This document shows, piece by piece, positions 1 to 10,166 of a DNA stretch of 64,000 nt; the stretch's first letter is position 1, and every line of letters begins with the position of its first letter. Location: positions 1,679,531 through 1,743,530 of the forward strand of contig NW_019091383.1 in the NCBI RefSeq assembly GCF_001949145.1. Direction: 5' to 3'. A model generated the notes under the pieces. That model did not search any database and was not told where the DNA came from. It saw only the letters and a list, made by a program, of their open reading frames with translations. The stretch comes from Acanthaster planci. Taxonomy: Eukaryota > Echinodermata > Asteroidea > Valvatida > Acanthasteridae. A program made the position numbers and the translations under genes.

Positions 1-181
1 TCTTTTCAAAGTGGGGACTATTGTGAAGCTGGTGATTATGATGCAAAATCGGTCTTTTCATTTCTGGGCTGCGCACAAAGACCAATTACTATATATACAA
101 GAGCCAGGGTCTGCCTTCTTTCACCGTGTTCGCTCGAGCGTGGGCCGAGAATAATAGCTGAAAAGTGGGCTGAGGATCTCA

Positions 182-225
182 ATTTTTACGGCATGTCTAG
201 CCGCCTCCCGGCGCGAAGGGGTTAA
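182..225. mobile_element. Right end of a TTAA element (left part unclear or beyond the window)
   Basis: Read in inverse complement from 225: TTAACCCCTTCGCGCCGGGA, then GGCGGCTAGACATGCCG. This closely follows the element terminus at 45402. No matching left terminus is seen in 1-180. It lies in the BORCS5 intron. Confidence 0.6.
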
Positions 226-630
226 TTTGGATATGTCCAAGCCATTTCTACAGTATGCAGCCTTCAGAGACAGTTCACAAGACACATGCGTCCCTGGGGG
301 TTTGCTCAGGGGAGAGGGAGAGGTTACCATTCCCTCTACCCTAAGTTCTGTCACTTTTGCTCAAGTCAGAGGAGCAAAATAGGCCAGGCAATCAGAGTGC
401 AGGAAATCAGGACGAATCTTTGGCACATGTAGCAACCAATAAGGTTGCAGTTGTGATTTGCCCATCCTCGACAATAATGGTGACCTCTATATAATACACT
501 GATCTTCTTGGCTCCCAAGGTAAGGTGTATTCGCTAAGTAAGTATTGTTGCTTAGCAACTTTGTGTCATAAAACCTATGGCTTGTACAATGTGCTAATTC
601 TTGAATTAACTTTTTGAATTTTGCATCCAG

Positions 631-888
631 GTGGACACTGAAGCTGTTGCTATGGCCAACCTGCTCTCTGAACGCCAGCGGAAGTACTCCAAGGTGGCGG
701 AGCGGATTCAGAAGATCAACGAGATGTCCTTCACACTGCAGAAGGTGACCAAGAACCTCAATCAGCTCATCCCGCTGATGGAGAGGCTCAACAACGTCCT
801 CCCTGAGGAGGAGCGACTGGAGCCTTTCACTATGCGCAAGGAGGCCCGGAGACCAGACCAGGTGAAGTCTGTGAAGGAACTGTGTTGA
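631..888 (+). CDS. BORCS5: BORCS5, last coding exon (partial; 5' exons lie left of the window)
   Basis: BORCS5 (LOH12CR1, myrlysin) is a subunit of BORC, which sits on the cytosolic face of lysosomes and recruits ARL8 to drive kinesin-dependent movement. This exon encodes the conserved C-terminal helical region. It begins right after a polypyrimidine-CAG acceptor (621-630), is in phase 0 from GTG GAC ACT, and ends at TGA 886-888, giving 85 codons. Diagnostic strings are LLSERQRKYSKVAERIQKIN, LMERLNNVLP and EERLEPFTM; vertebrate BORCS5 has close counterparts ([38 protein letters not shown]), recalled from knowledge of the family. The N-terminal myristoylation site and earlier exons are outside the window. 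A polar tail after EPFTM (KEARRPDQVKSVKELC) is somewhat longer than I expect. The GTG at 631 is an exon start, not a translation start. Confidence 0.9.
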   Translation: MDTEAVAMANLLSERQRKYSKVAERIQKINEMSFTLQKVTKNLNQLIPLMERLNNVLPEEERLEPFTMRKEARRPDQVKSVKELC

Positions 889-1806
889 ATTTGGTTTTTT
901 GTTCCAAAGAGCTGCTGCAGAAAAAGGCCCTGGTTGGAAAATGTGGATGCGACTGGAAATAACATGTACCCTTATGTGAGCCACTGAGTGTGTAGCCATA
1001 CCACTGTGCATTGCTGCATGTTTGACTTCCAGCCAACGTGTCGGAGCTGAACTAGCCCAAATACCATGTGACTACACTTGTCGTGGCCAAATCTTAACTT
1101 ATTCTGGCTAAGCCTGTAAATTTGTCCAGTCCAGATAATCTGACTATAGTTATTGGCTTTGTGAAATTGGACTTGATTGTTTCAGAGTCAATTTTGTAGA
1201 TCTGAACTGGGAGTGTGCTAAGCACAGATAGAATTTGTTTAGCAAAAAAAAAGGTTATCGGCAAAAAAGCCATGGTTTGTATATGCTTGTGACTGGTTCA
1301 TTGCCAGTTTTTGCTTAGCAAATACAGTTGTCATGCGAGATTTTCTGCTTTGCAGCTCTGCGGTATTGGGTCCAAGATCTTGGTGGGTTCGAAATCAGTT
1401 TGATGGATAAAATCGCAGCTGGTTTGTTCTTGTCAGGGATGAAATGGACTGATGCCCCCAGTGTTTGGATTATAGTATGTATTATTGTGCAATTTGTTGG
1501 GAAAGTTTGGGCAATTTTAACCTCAAGTATCTATTTGTTGGTTGTTCGGCAAGCTGGTATCATTTGTCCTTGTCCAAAATAGGATCACCTTGTTAGTTGT
1601 GCTATGTGGATGGTTGCAACTTCACAGAACCTTCTGAGAAAACTACTGAACATTTTGTTGCTTCCAATGAAAGTGTAAAATGTGTCTTGTGTCATTTTGG
1701 CCAGGAAAACCATACATGAAGGATTTAGTTTGATATTGCAACGTAGTTCTTTCATGTTCTAGTCTCAGGGCAAACCTTTTCCAGCCAATAGAGGGTTTGC
1801 ACGGCT

Positions 1807-1894
1807 GCCATCTTGCAGGCCAGGGCTTTTGTTCCACAGGGTTCACACAAAAGAGGTTTCCCTGTGGAACAAAAGAACTGCCCTGCAAGATGGC
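1807..1894. repeat. Short hairpin with 35-nt arms and 18-nt loop
   Basis: Arm 1807-1841 and arm 1860-1894 are inverted copies matching at about 31 of 35 positions, for example GCCATCTTGCAGG against CCTGCAAGATGGC. Weaker pairing continues outward (TTTGCA ... TGCAAA). The fold has roughly the length of a miRNA precursor, but a truncated foldback transposon is equally likely. Confidence 0.8.
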
Positions 1895-2872
1895 TAGCAT
1901 GCAAAGTCTCTGTAGACTAGCTAACACTGGAACGTACTTACACATTTTGCACATGCAGACTTGAGATGACTAGACCTCTCTGTTTTTTGCCTACCATTGG
2001 CTGGTAAGCCGTGGCTGGTCTCCAGCCCAACAGCAGAGGTATAATGCACATTCCACAACATGTTAAGAAATCTCAAGTAGCTATCACAACACTGGATAAT
2101 AAACAGTACTTCTGAATGCTACATCAAAGTATGCCCCTCTGTGAAGCAAATGTATATTTTGAGGCACAATCTACCACAAACCAAGGGTGACATTTCTGCA
2201 AACTAGGCCCACCCATACTTACTAGCAGCAGACAATGTGAAAGAATTACATGTATTTAGCCCTCTGTAATAGTGGTGGATTTCATGTGAATTCTGCCTGG
2301 TTCCTTGTTTCTTTGAAAAAAAAGTAATAAAACACGTGGTCACTGACTTGAAATTCCAATCATTTCCAGAGGTGAATTTAATACTAACTGCTCATTTTTT
2401 GCATGTTTTTAGAAATGCATGAACAAGATCAAACACACATTCGTATCAAATAACCGAAATTTACCTTTGGTAAATGTATCAGTATTTTAAATTTTTTTGC
2501 CATAATTGAAACAAGGCAAGAGAAGAAATTTCCAAGATTGCATCCAAGTCTCTTGTTTCTACTGAACCTCTAAAAAATGGTAAATTTAAAAGGGAAGAGG
2601 TGGTAAGCAAATATACAAATTAGCTAAGAAAAGACATTAATTTCAGAAATTGGATATTTAGAGAACACTGCAAAATTTCATTGTCAATCAAACGTCGACT
2701 TTGTGCATTTGTAGTGGAGTTGCAGTAGGTCAGTTTCATCCAAATGATCCAAGTGAACGTTTTTAAATTCCTAGCATCCAAGAAATTTATAAATTTCCCC
2801 ATCAATCCCTCAAAGTTCTCAGCACAAAGCCGTGTCTTTGCTTTGACAGGAACAAGCTTAAATTGTTTCACC

Positions 2873-2942
2873 TTAACCCTAACAGTCCCAAATCCTCCAA
2901 TTTCAATACGATTTTACATACACCCTAGGGGGTTAGGGTTAA
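2873..2942. mobile_element. Miniature TTAA-bounded inverted repeat (70 bp), copy 1
   Basis: It begins TTAACCCTAAC (2873-2883) and ends GTTAGGGTTAA (2932-2942), which are exact inverted termini on a TTAA target. The interior matches the inverse complement of the element at 39193-39259, so this is a dispersed family and not telomeric sequence. TTAA plus CCCTA termini resemble the ends of piggyBac-superfamily elements; that assignment is inference. Confidence 0.75.
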
Positions 2943-3563
2943 GAAATGCATTAACAATGGCTAATATCATTTAGCTATTTCCACACAGGATCAGACTAGA
3001 AAGCAGTGTGTTAGATTCTGGCAAGGTAACGGGGTGTGTAAGACTCAACAATGTCTACCCAGTTTGAGTAACAAAGTGTCATGGCACCAGATGCACAGAT
3101 CATATCTGTGAGTAGTGAAGTTGTTACTCCCGAAGACAAACAGATCGTTTTGGAAGCTTTTAAGCTCCAGTTATCAGAAACGCAAAACGTGTGCACGGAT
3201 CTACCACAACCTTCGTTATCTTTCAACTAAAATAACTTAAAGATGCTGATAAAGTGTTTACAAACCCTTTCCTAACTTAGTACTGCACTCTTGCTGCGAT
3301 GATAGATCTTAGCTTTCGAAACATTTGTGATATATTTCAAATAACACACACCATCTTAATGTTTCAGCAATAAACTAATCGTCTACTTCAACAGTTCGCA
3401 GCTGAAAATTGATAAGCTCTGAAAAGAGCCAGATAAGCACACACTCAAAAAAAGAGGTATCCCTACCAGAAACCTTTCTACCCAACTTACCTTCACCGTG
3501 AAAAGTTTTGAAGCTCAAAGCAAAAAATACCACAAAAAAAGAAAACGTTTCTAAAGACTCATA

Positions 3564-3622
3564 TTAACCCTAACACTCCTCAGTCCTCCAACAGGTGAAG
3601 GATTGAGGAGGGTTAGGGTTAA
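3564..3622. mobile_element. Miniature TTAA-bounded foldback (59 bp)
   Basis: TTAACCCTAACACTCCTCA at 3564-3582 pairs with TGAGGAGGGTTAGGGTTAA at 3604-3622, and pairing continues inward with few mismatches. It has the same terminal motif as the 70-bp element at 2873 but a different interior. Confidence 0.75.
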
Positions 3623-4586
3623 TTGATTACTTCCAAGACTGTGCTGCGTAGTATACCAGACTTATGCAAGAAAACATGCATATTCAGTTCTAGTGGTTTA
3701 TATCTAACTGGCCTTTGATATATTGCCTGTTGTTTCAATGGCAATCACCTCCTCTACATTATTACATTTATGAAGTACATTTACTTGACTGCATCCCACA
3801 GGGGTCCCGAGGCTTTTTTCCCCAGAAATTTCGTTTTAGCTGGCATTAGAAATAACTAACAGCACTTTATATATCTGTTTTATTTCCACAGGGTAGCTTT
3901 GTCATTAAACAAAACGATTTTTCTTAAGGGCCCTGATCAAACTCAAAAATTTATATAAAACAATTTAAAACAAAGGAGGAAAATGAACAAACTGGGTAAT
4001 AGTCCAACGGAATTCTATATGAAAATTGGATAAAATGTCAAATAGTAATCAAATCAATAGTTCTTAATTAGAATGATTAAATAAACATAAAACACATAAA
4101 TAAAGGACCAGACAAGAGTGACAAAATATTTAAGAACAAAACTTCAAATGATGACACTGATGAAAATTAACAGTCTATCTCTTTGGATGTATCAGGCAGT
4201 TTGGTTTGACTGACGGGGCATTACAAATTTTCCATTAGTACTTATTATAATGACTTTGTATTATGACAAATATGGGCATGATGTGGGTAAAAAAGTACAA
4301 ATGCTGAGAGTTCCATTTTGATTCACACTGTACAAGATTCTATTGAAGGCCACAAACTCCACAGTGGCTTGTGTACTTGGGCTGTTGGTCAGTTGACAGT
4401 GTTGTGCTATCAGTGGATGTATGCAGCCACCGGTCCATCTTTGACTCTGCAAGCAATTGATCACAGTGCAAACGAATGATCATGAGACAGCATGGCATTG
4501 TGAGCCGAGAGTGGAGATCCACCCATTGGGCCAACGACTTTCTCTGATGGGTTTCTCAATCGGAGATTTCAGTTCCAGGCTGTTTC

Positions 4587-7500
4587 TTAGCTGTCCCATC
4601 TTCCTGTTGATCCAAAGGCGATTGCTGGAGACTCATTTGATGGCGCAAACCACAACTCCCACATCTCGTTGGTCAGTACGACTGAAAAATAAACGGACAG
4701 GCTGAAGCAATGACATCAGCAATGACATCAGCAATGACATCAGCATCTACTGTAATGAGCCAGACTTGGAGCAAAGTCAGGCAGGTCCCTAATAACATTT
4801 CCTGAGGCATTAAGAGTTTACAAAACACACCTTACAGAACATCAAGACATGAATTTTTCTTTAAGATCCCGGGCTAATCCCAGTGCCTGCCAGTGTTTTA
4901 GTCAAGTTCATCACAAGTCCAGGAGTAATGAGCAGTGACGAAGGAACAGCTCATTGGAATAGTCTGTAAAGTGAATTGGCTAGACACTGGATGATCTGTG
5001 ATGGACTTGTCGGTCGTGTGGTGGACTCGACAACAATGCTGGTGCCTGCTCCACATTCCTACATACTTGTCTGTCCTTCTTGAAGGTTGATTTCCAGCGT
5101 CTCACATAATTCTTCACAAGGGGCCTTGGGTCTGAGCTGAATCAGGTAGGTGCCTCTAATCTGAGCAAACCAGGTCAAGTCGTCGCTTGTATAGTAAATC
5201 TAAAAAAAAGGCAAACAATGTGAACTTACAGTTAAGTTCACCTTAAGTTTCTTAAATACAGTGTCTATGAAAGATTAACTTTTTGGCCTGCCTGAGAGAA
5301 AGGTTGATACCGAACAAATTTACAGGGGATGCAGAAAGGCCAAGGAGTGTTGGAAACATACAGAGCAAGGGCTAAAACTGATATCCTCATTCCATCTATC
5401 CACCCGAGAGGGATTTGAACCTGGGTCACTGCAGGGTAAGATTCAGTAACTACTACTGGGTCAATCTCGCTCAAATGCAATGTCCCGGTGTCTCTTCTTA
5501 CCAAGAACTCTTCTGACGATTCAGACCGACCAGACGAGAAGGCCACAAAATTCTCGAGGGCCGATTCTACCATCGGCGGGAGGAAGTAGGGCCGATAGTA
5601 GAAGCTGCGAAAGACCTTGATGGCTGGCAGCTTACAGTTAAGCCTAGGGAAAACAAAAGACTGCATCTTAAGAACCATAAATCTGACAGAATGCCTCGGC
5701 AACGTGTTTTTTTTTCTCTTTCAACAAAGAGGGAGTCAGTTCATTCCGGAGACACACTGCTCATTCCTAATATTCTGTCAAATTCAACCAAACACGGTTG
5801 ACGTAGCCATTTGCTTTACTCACCACATGGCATGGAAGGGGCAATCGCTACATCTCAATATCTCAGCCAGTCTTTGACTGTTGCTTTCTTTATATTCACA
5901 GACGTCATGTGACCTAAGGACCTCGTTTGTCGTATACAACTGAGGAGAAAACCAAATTTGACTCACAAACAGTGTGAGGGTAAAAGGACAAATGCAGCAC
6001 ACACGTTCAACCTAACACTAAAATAAACAGACTTTGTCCTTAAACGTGGAACATTTCAAGTCCTACCAGACTCCCAAATGAAAAATCTACAATCAAAAGT
6101 ACTACATTCTTTCCATCCCTGGAGGTGCTACTTGCCAACTAAATTAGCTCAAAAGGGCATCCTATGGAACATGAAGAAATCTGATCACGTGACCAGTGCT
6201 GCAGTTGAGACCATCACAACACCAGACACCAGATCAAGCACAAGAAAAGTCAGAAGACCAGTCACAAGTAACAGGTTGAACAATGACAAAGGAATGCTTT
6301 TGTTGCAGTTGATTTGATAGGCTTGTGACTTGAATTCAGACTGGAGGTCTTGTGTTGGTCCTGTATGGTCTTGTGAAGGTCTTAGGTAGTCTCAACTACA
6401 ACGCTGCAAGTGACTTTAAATGCCAACTTCAGTGAAACCTAGCAGAGATGAGGGTCGTCTGTCAAATGTATGACTTCACACTCTGGCTAGTTTGGTGACG
6501 ATATCAAAATGATGTGTCTGAAGTTTGCACCCACATTTGATGGGAGGGCACATAGTTACAACAAGGTGCTGATAGAGTTTAGGAAACTGCAAATGGAGAT
6601 CCAAATGGCTAATGAGGCTTACAGTGTGACTATGAAAGTTCAAATAAATTTTTTGTAAAAAAACCAATATGATGCCCACGTTTTTAAAGGAGTCAAAGTT
6701 GAATTCTTTGAATGCTTTCCAGTTCTGGGTGGCATCCGTCACAATGAATGGAATATTGTCAAACAGGTAATCCTCGGTGATCTCTTTGATACTGATGTTG
6801 TGCACAACATCCAGTTCGTCGTAGGTCTCACACACCTGTTATGGAGGACAAAAAATCCCAAGATGAGAAAATTGCAACAATAGTGGTGAACAGTGATTCA
6901 TTTGAAATTAACCCCAACCCAACCAAAATGGAACAAGGTGCAAGTTTGCTAATCAGAGGCACTTTGTAGCATTAGGCCGTCAACAGCAGCATTAAGCGCC
7001 AATTTACTGAGAGAAAAGTGCTCGTCCCACTGAACAATGTCACTGTTGTGGATCTTGTGGTGGCTGGTAGGCTGGGACTCAGAGGCAGTTCAGCCATGGG
7101 GAGAGTTGACTAGTTGGCCCTGGCTCCACTGAGCAGGCTTTTCACTTTGACAACCCATGGAAGTTGTTGGGTTAACAAACACATACATCCATCACTAGCC
7201 ATCCACTCTCAAGTCACAAGGTATTCCAATGAACAGGGACAAAAACAGTCCTTTGTTACTGGCGATCGGCCTTGTGGAAAGACTTGTAATAGACTTGACC
7301 ACAAGTCATCAGAAGGGCGCTTTAAACGTCAACATGAGTTAATAACGGCACAAGGGCAAGAAATACTTCTTGGCTGTAACACGATGGCGTGGAAGCTTGA
7401 ATTCCATTGACTGTCTGGGAGCAGCAAGATGTTTCTTTGGCCCTCTGAAGGACAGCACTGCTAACAGCTGATGTATTTATGGCCAAAATGGGCAAACGTT

Positions 7501-8925
7501 CTGTATCCAACCACCATGTACTTGCCATCAAAGTAATTCCACATTACCACATATAACTCAGCCTTGAAGATAAGTCCATTCAGCTTGGGAAAATGAAATG
7601 GTCTGAAGACAAGTTTCTTAAGGGTCATATTCAGGGGGGAGTCAGGTTAGTGTAGCGGTTCTTTCCTTGCCTTCCACCTCTTTGGCCCGGGTTCGAATCC
7701 TGGCTCAGTCCAATCGTGGATATGGTTTTCAGTCCCTACTTGATTCCGTGGGCTTTACTCAGAATATTCCTCTGGGGTTTTCCTCCCGCCTCTAAAACTG
7801 TAACTGCTTCTCACCGTCTCTTCCCTACACGCTGCTTCAGGCTTATGTGCTACAGTACCTAGGGCACTTTTTGGGAATCCTTGGTGTCATTACCAGAAAT
7901 GATTACTAATGAATAATAACAATATTACTGTTGACGTCATTATTATTACTCGAGAATCCAGATGGCTGGATATGGAAGTACAATGACCAGTGCTGTTTTC
8001 TCACCTCGCAATCTTCTTCAGTAAGTTTCTCTACCACCATATATGGGTTAGCGACGATGCACTCTTCATGGTACAAATTTGTCCAGTCCCAGTATGGTAA
8101 AATCTGAGGGAAAAAAAGGAAGTCAAAATTTGGGTCAATCTTTGCTCAGTCTTAGTTGATGGCTACTGCAGGATTTGTTAATATTTCTGCCGTCAGCAAA
8201 GTGCCTCTTTGTACCAACTCACCACATTCGCAGCTGTGAAAGACTGTTTTGAAAAAATGGAAGTAAAACTGCTTACCGTCGTTTTCTTCAGGATTGACCA
8301 ATCCAGAGCAACACTAATTTTCCCTAAAAACATTATAACAGCCATCAAAAAGTGATAACAAGTCCTAAAAAGTAAAATTTAGCTAAAAAATTCAGAGCAT
8401 TTACTGAGAAAACATGTTTTCAGACATGTTCCAGGTTTGTGCAGAAGGGCATCAAATGTGTTCCATATGGAACTCTTTCTCAATCTTGCAACAAGAACAG
8501 GCAATCATGTCGATTAACCATTGCAACCAACCATAATAAATCCAAACCGCTTGTTCTTTGGGTGATAAAAAAGTAGGCTTTGGCTTGATGTTATCAAATG
8601 ACATTCAATTATTTCACTTTTCATGGCTTTACCACGCCCCCTTTGATTTTACCTTCATCTGGAACGTTTTCCCAGCCACCGACAACCACCGGAATGTCCA
8701 TGCATTCTGCAGCAAAAAAGCTACCAAAGTAACAGCGACCGTTACAAATAAAACCTTTTTGGTCAATGTTTGAAAACTGGAGGAGTCTTCATGTTTTTGT
8801 GCTGCGGACAAGAGTAGCTTCGCATCTGCGGCGACTTGCTCTGAGTCGAGGCCAGCAGACTCGCAGTAATCCACAACTTCTTTTAAGTCTCTGTCGATAG
8901 CCTCAAGGCTGTCACTTTCTGCCAT
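4587..8925 (-). CDS. Single-pass membrane JmjC/cupin-like protein, probably catalytically dead (337 aa)
   Basis: Exons in transcript order: 8925-8653, 8103-8005, 6835-6680, 5939-5824, 5643-5502, 5199-5067, 4681-4587 (TAA 4589-4587). Phases agree throughout. The start ATG is in a good context (aacATGG). Residues 1-55 are acidic and helical, and 57-73 (KKVLFVTVAVTLVAFLL) form one membrane segment. The lumenal part carries NIPFIVTDATQNWKAF, then W-N-C at the exon 4/5 join, YYRPYFLPP, WFAQIRG and a C-terminal PAIAFGS...W. This order matches an animal family of type II membrane proteins with a cupin_8/JmjC-like fold, which I recognise by pattern but cannot name. The expected HxD before W-x-A-Q-I reads IYYTSDDL here, and the expected late W-x-H reads MWELWFAP, so both iron-binding sites appear lost. 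The exon 3 donor is weak (GTGGGC); a second donor at 6665 would add five codons in frame. Confidence 0.75.
4709..4745. repeat. Short 12-bp tandem repeat (AATGACATCAGC), about 3 copies
   Basis: Three consecutive near-identical 12-mers contain TGACATCA. They lie in the last intron of the JmjC-like gene, just upstream (in transcript sense) of the final exon. Confidence 0.85.
5360..5470 (-). mobile_element. tRNA-derived SINE fragment
   Basis: On the minus strand an RNA polymerase III B-box-like GGTTCAAATCC is preceded about 40 nt upstream by a tRNA-like 5' half. It lies inside intron 5 of the JmjC-like gene. No clean tRNA cloverleaf or CCA-end structure is seen, so I call it a SINE remnant and not a tRNA gene. 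Confidence 0.5.
7640..7955 (+). mobile_element. tRNA-derived SINE, near full length
   Basis: The tRNA-like head (about 7641-7712) has an A-box-like TTAGTGTAGCGG and a B-box GGTTCGAATCC. The body follows (TTTTCAGTCCCTAC, GATTCCGTGGGC, GGGGTTTTCCTCC) and the tail ends with repeated ATTATTATT. The body matches a second copy at 46640-46800. The element lies in intron 2 of the JmjC-like gene, antisense to it. Confidence 0.8.
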
Positions 8926-10166
8926 GTTTCCTCGTTGAGTCAGTTATCTTGTGTTTCGATAGACACCTGCAACAGTAGTATATCCCGTTTGATGAGTTTG
9001 TTTGCATTACAGTACTAAGAAGAAGAAGATATTTGGTGTAAATCTACGGCTACTTTTGAATTGAAGAGCCACTGGAGACAAAACGAACCTTATTAACCAT
9101 AAAAAAGAGACGTGGCAAGGTGTCATTTGCACTGAATTATAAATAAAGACTTTAATTACAGACTTTATTTACAAAATTATAATTCAGTGGTCACTTGCGG
9201 AAATGTTGAGAGCGCCCTCAAGAGGCCAATAATGCCCGCGTATGCATTGAGGAAAACACCACATACAACTACGGAAGAATTTCCTATAAAGCCTGGTTGT
9301 TAGACTTTGTTCGAGTAGTTCCAAGGTACACGTACGGCTTTAGTACAGCTATTTTCATATCTCCATCTGTATTCTAAAATGATTGCTCACCAAAGCCGAT
9401 GCGCAAACACCCTGAACTATCAGTGAATAAGCATTTCAATTTGCTCTTCGCAAAAAACACAAACGCATGTGCATGCATGCGCTGCACCTGAATTTTGTCA
9501 TGACGTTTTTTAATCACAGTCTATCGGTGCCTATCGGTCTATGCGTACGACACCTGCCACTTCAGAGCAGTCAAGTCCTTTAACACCAAAAATATAGCGC
9601 CGCGCATGGGGAATGACTTTTTAATTTAGCTGAACTTGTTCATCAAAAGACAGCCATTGAAAAACATGCATACAAAATCAGACGCCTTTGCTTGAATGTT
9701 AGGGAAACATTCATTTTAAAATACATTATAATCAGCTATAGATGTGAATTAACATGTGCCATTGCCCAGTGCGTGTGCATCTTATTCAAAAGACGCACTA
9801 GCTGACATTCGCGTATGTTGTATTGATTGAGCGTTGCAGTAGAATACACAATTCGATATTCTATCTGATTTTGAATGTTCTACAAGCACGCACATGGATT
9901 CAAAAAGTCTACGCCCAGGAGGGCGTCAATTTTCTCTGCGCGGAGACTGAGAAGTTAGCGCAAGAGCTCTCTGTGTACAAATTGAATCGTCAGAGTGGAG
10001 TTAGTGTCGGTGTTAATTGGCTGGAAAAAAGCCTAATAAAAAAGGGCATTTTGGGCTCCCTCATATGCATGGAGTTTATCATAGACATTATTGTCAGCGT
10101 TATTGCGAATAACGGAATAACGTCGCCCCGTACCATAAGCCTAGATAGAGTCCAGAAGAACGCAAA
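8926..10166. promoter_or_regulatory. Divergent intergenic region between the JmjC-like gene and THOC5
   Basis: The two start codons face away from each other across about 1.24 kb, so the promoters of both genes should lie here. No TATA box at a sensible distance can be assigned. An AT-rich imperfect inverted repeat lies at 9131-9188 (ACTGAATTATAA ... TTATAATTCAGT). The THOC5 5' UTR probably includes sequence just before ATG 10167-10169. Confidence 0.45.

Larger units (their letters stand above)
889..4586. other. Convergent intergenic region / 3' UTRs between BORCS5 and the JmjC-like gene
   Basis: No coding exon is recognisable here. Candidate polyadenylation hexamers for BORCS5 on the + strand are AATAAA at 2098-2103 and 2326-2331. 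For the minus-strand neighbour, AATAAA can be read at 3884-3879, about 700 nt past its stop codon. The region holds a hairpin (1807-1894) and two very short TTAA-bounded inverted repeats (2873-2942, 3564-3622), listed separately. The rest is AT-rich with no pattern I can name. Confidence 0.6.

Noticed and set aside
2930-3622. TTAGGG/CCCTAA motifs suggesting an internal telomere repeat
   Set aside because: Only single units occur, each at the end of a short TTAA-bounded inverted repeat.
7640-7712. Candidate tRNA gene with A and B boxes
   Set aside because: It is followed by a shared SINE body and an ATT-rich tail, and no proper acceptor stem is visible.
8277-8323. A 47-nt minus-strand exon with good splice sites that would join a second open frame of the first JmjC-like exon (CMDIPVVVGGWENVPDEG) to the next exon in phase
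   Set aside because: That second frame has no good start. The ATG-led frame gives an acidic N-terminus and a membrane helix as expected, and joins directly from 8653 to 8103 in phase. Kept only as a possible alternative exon.
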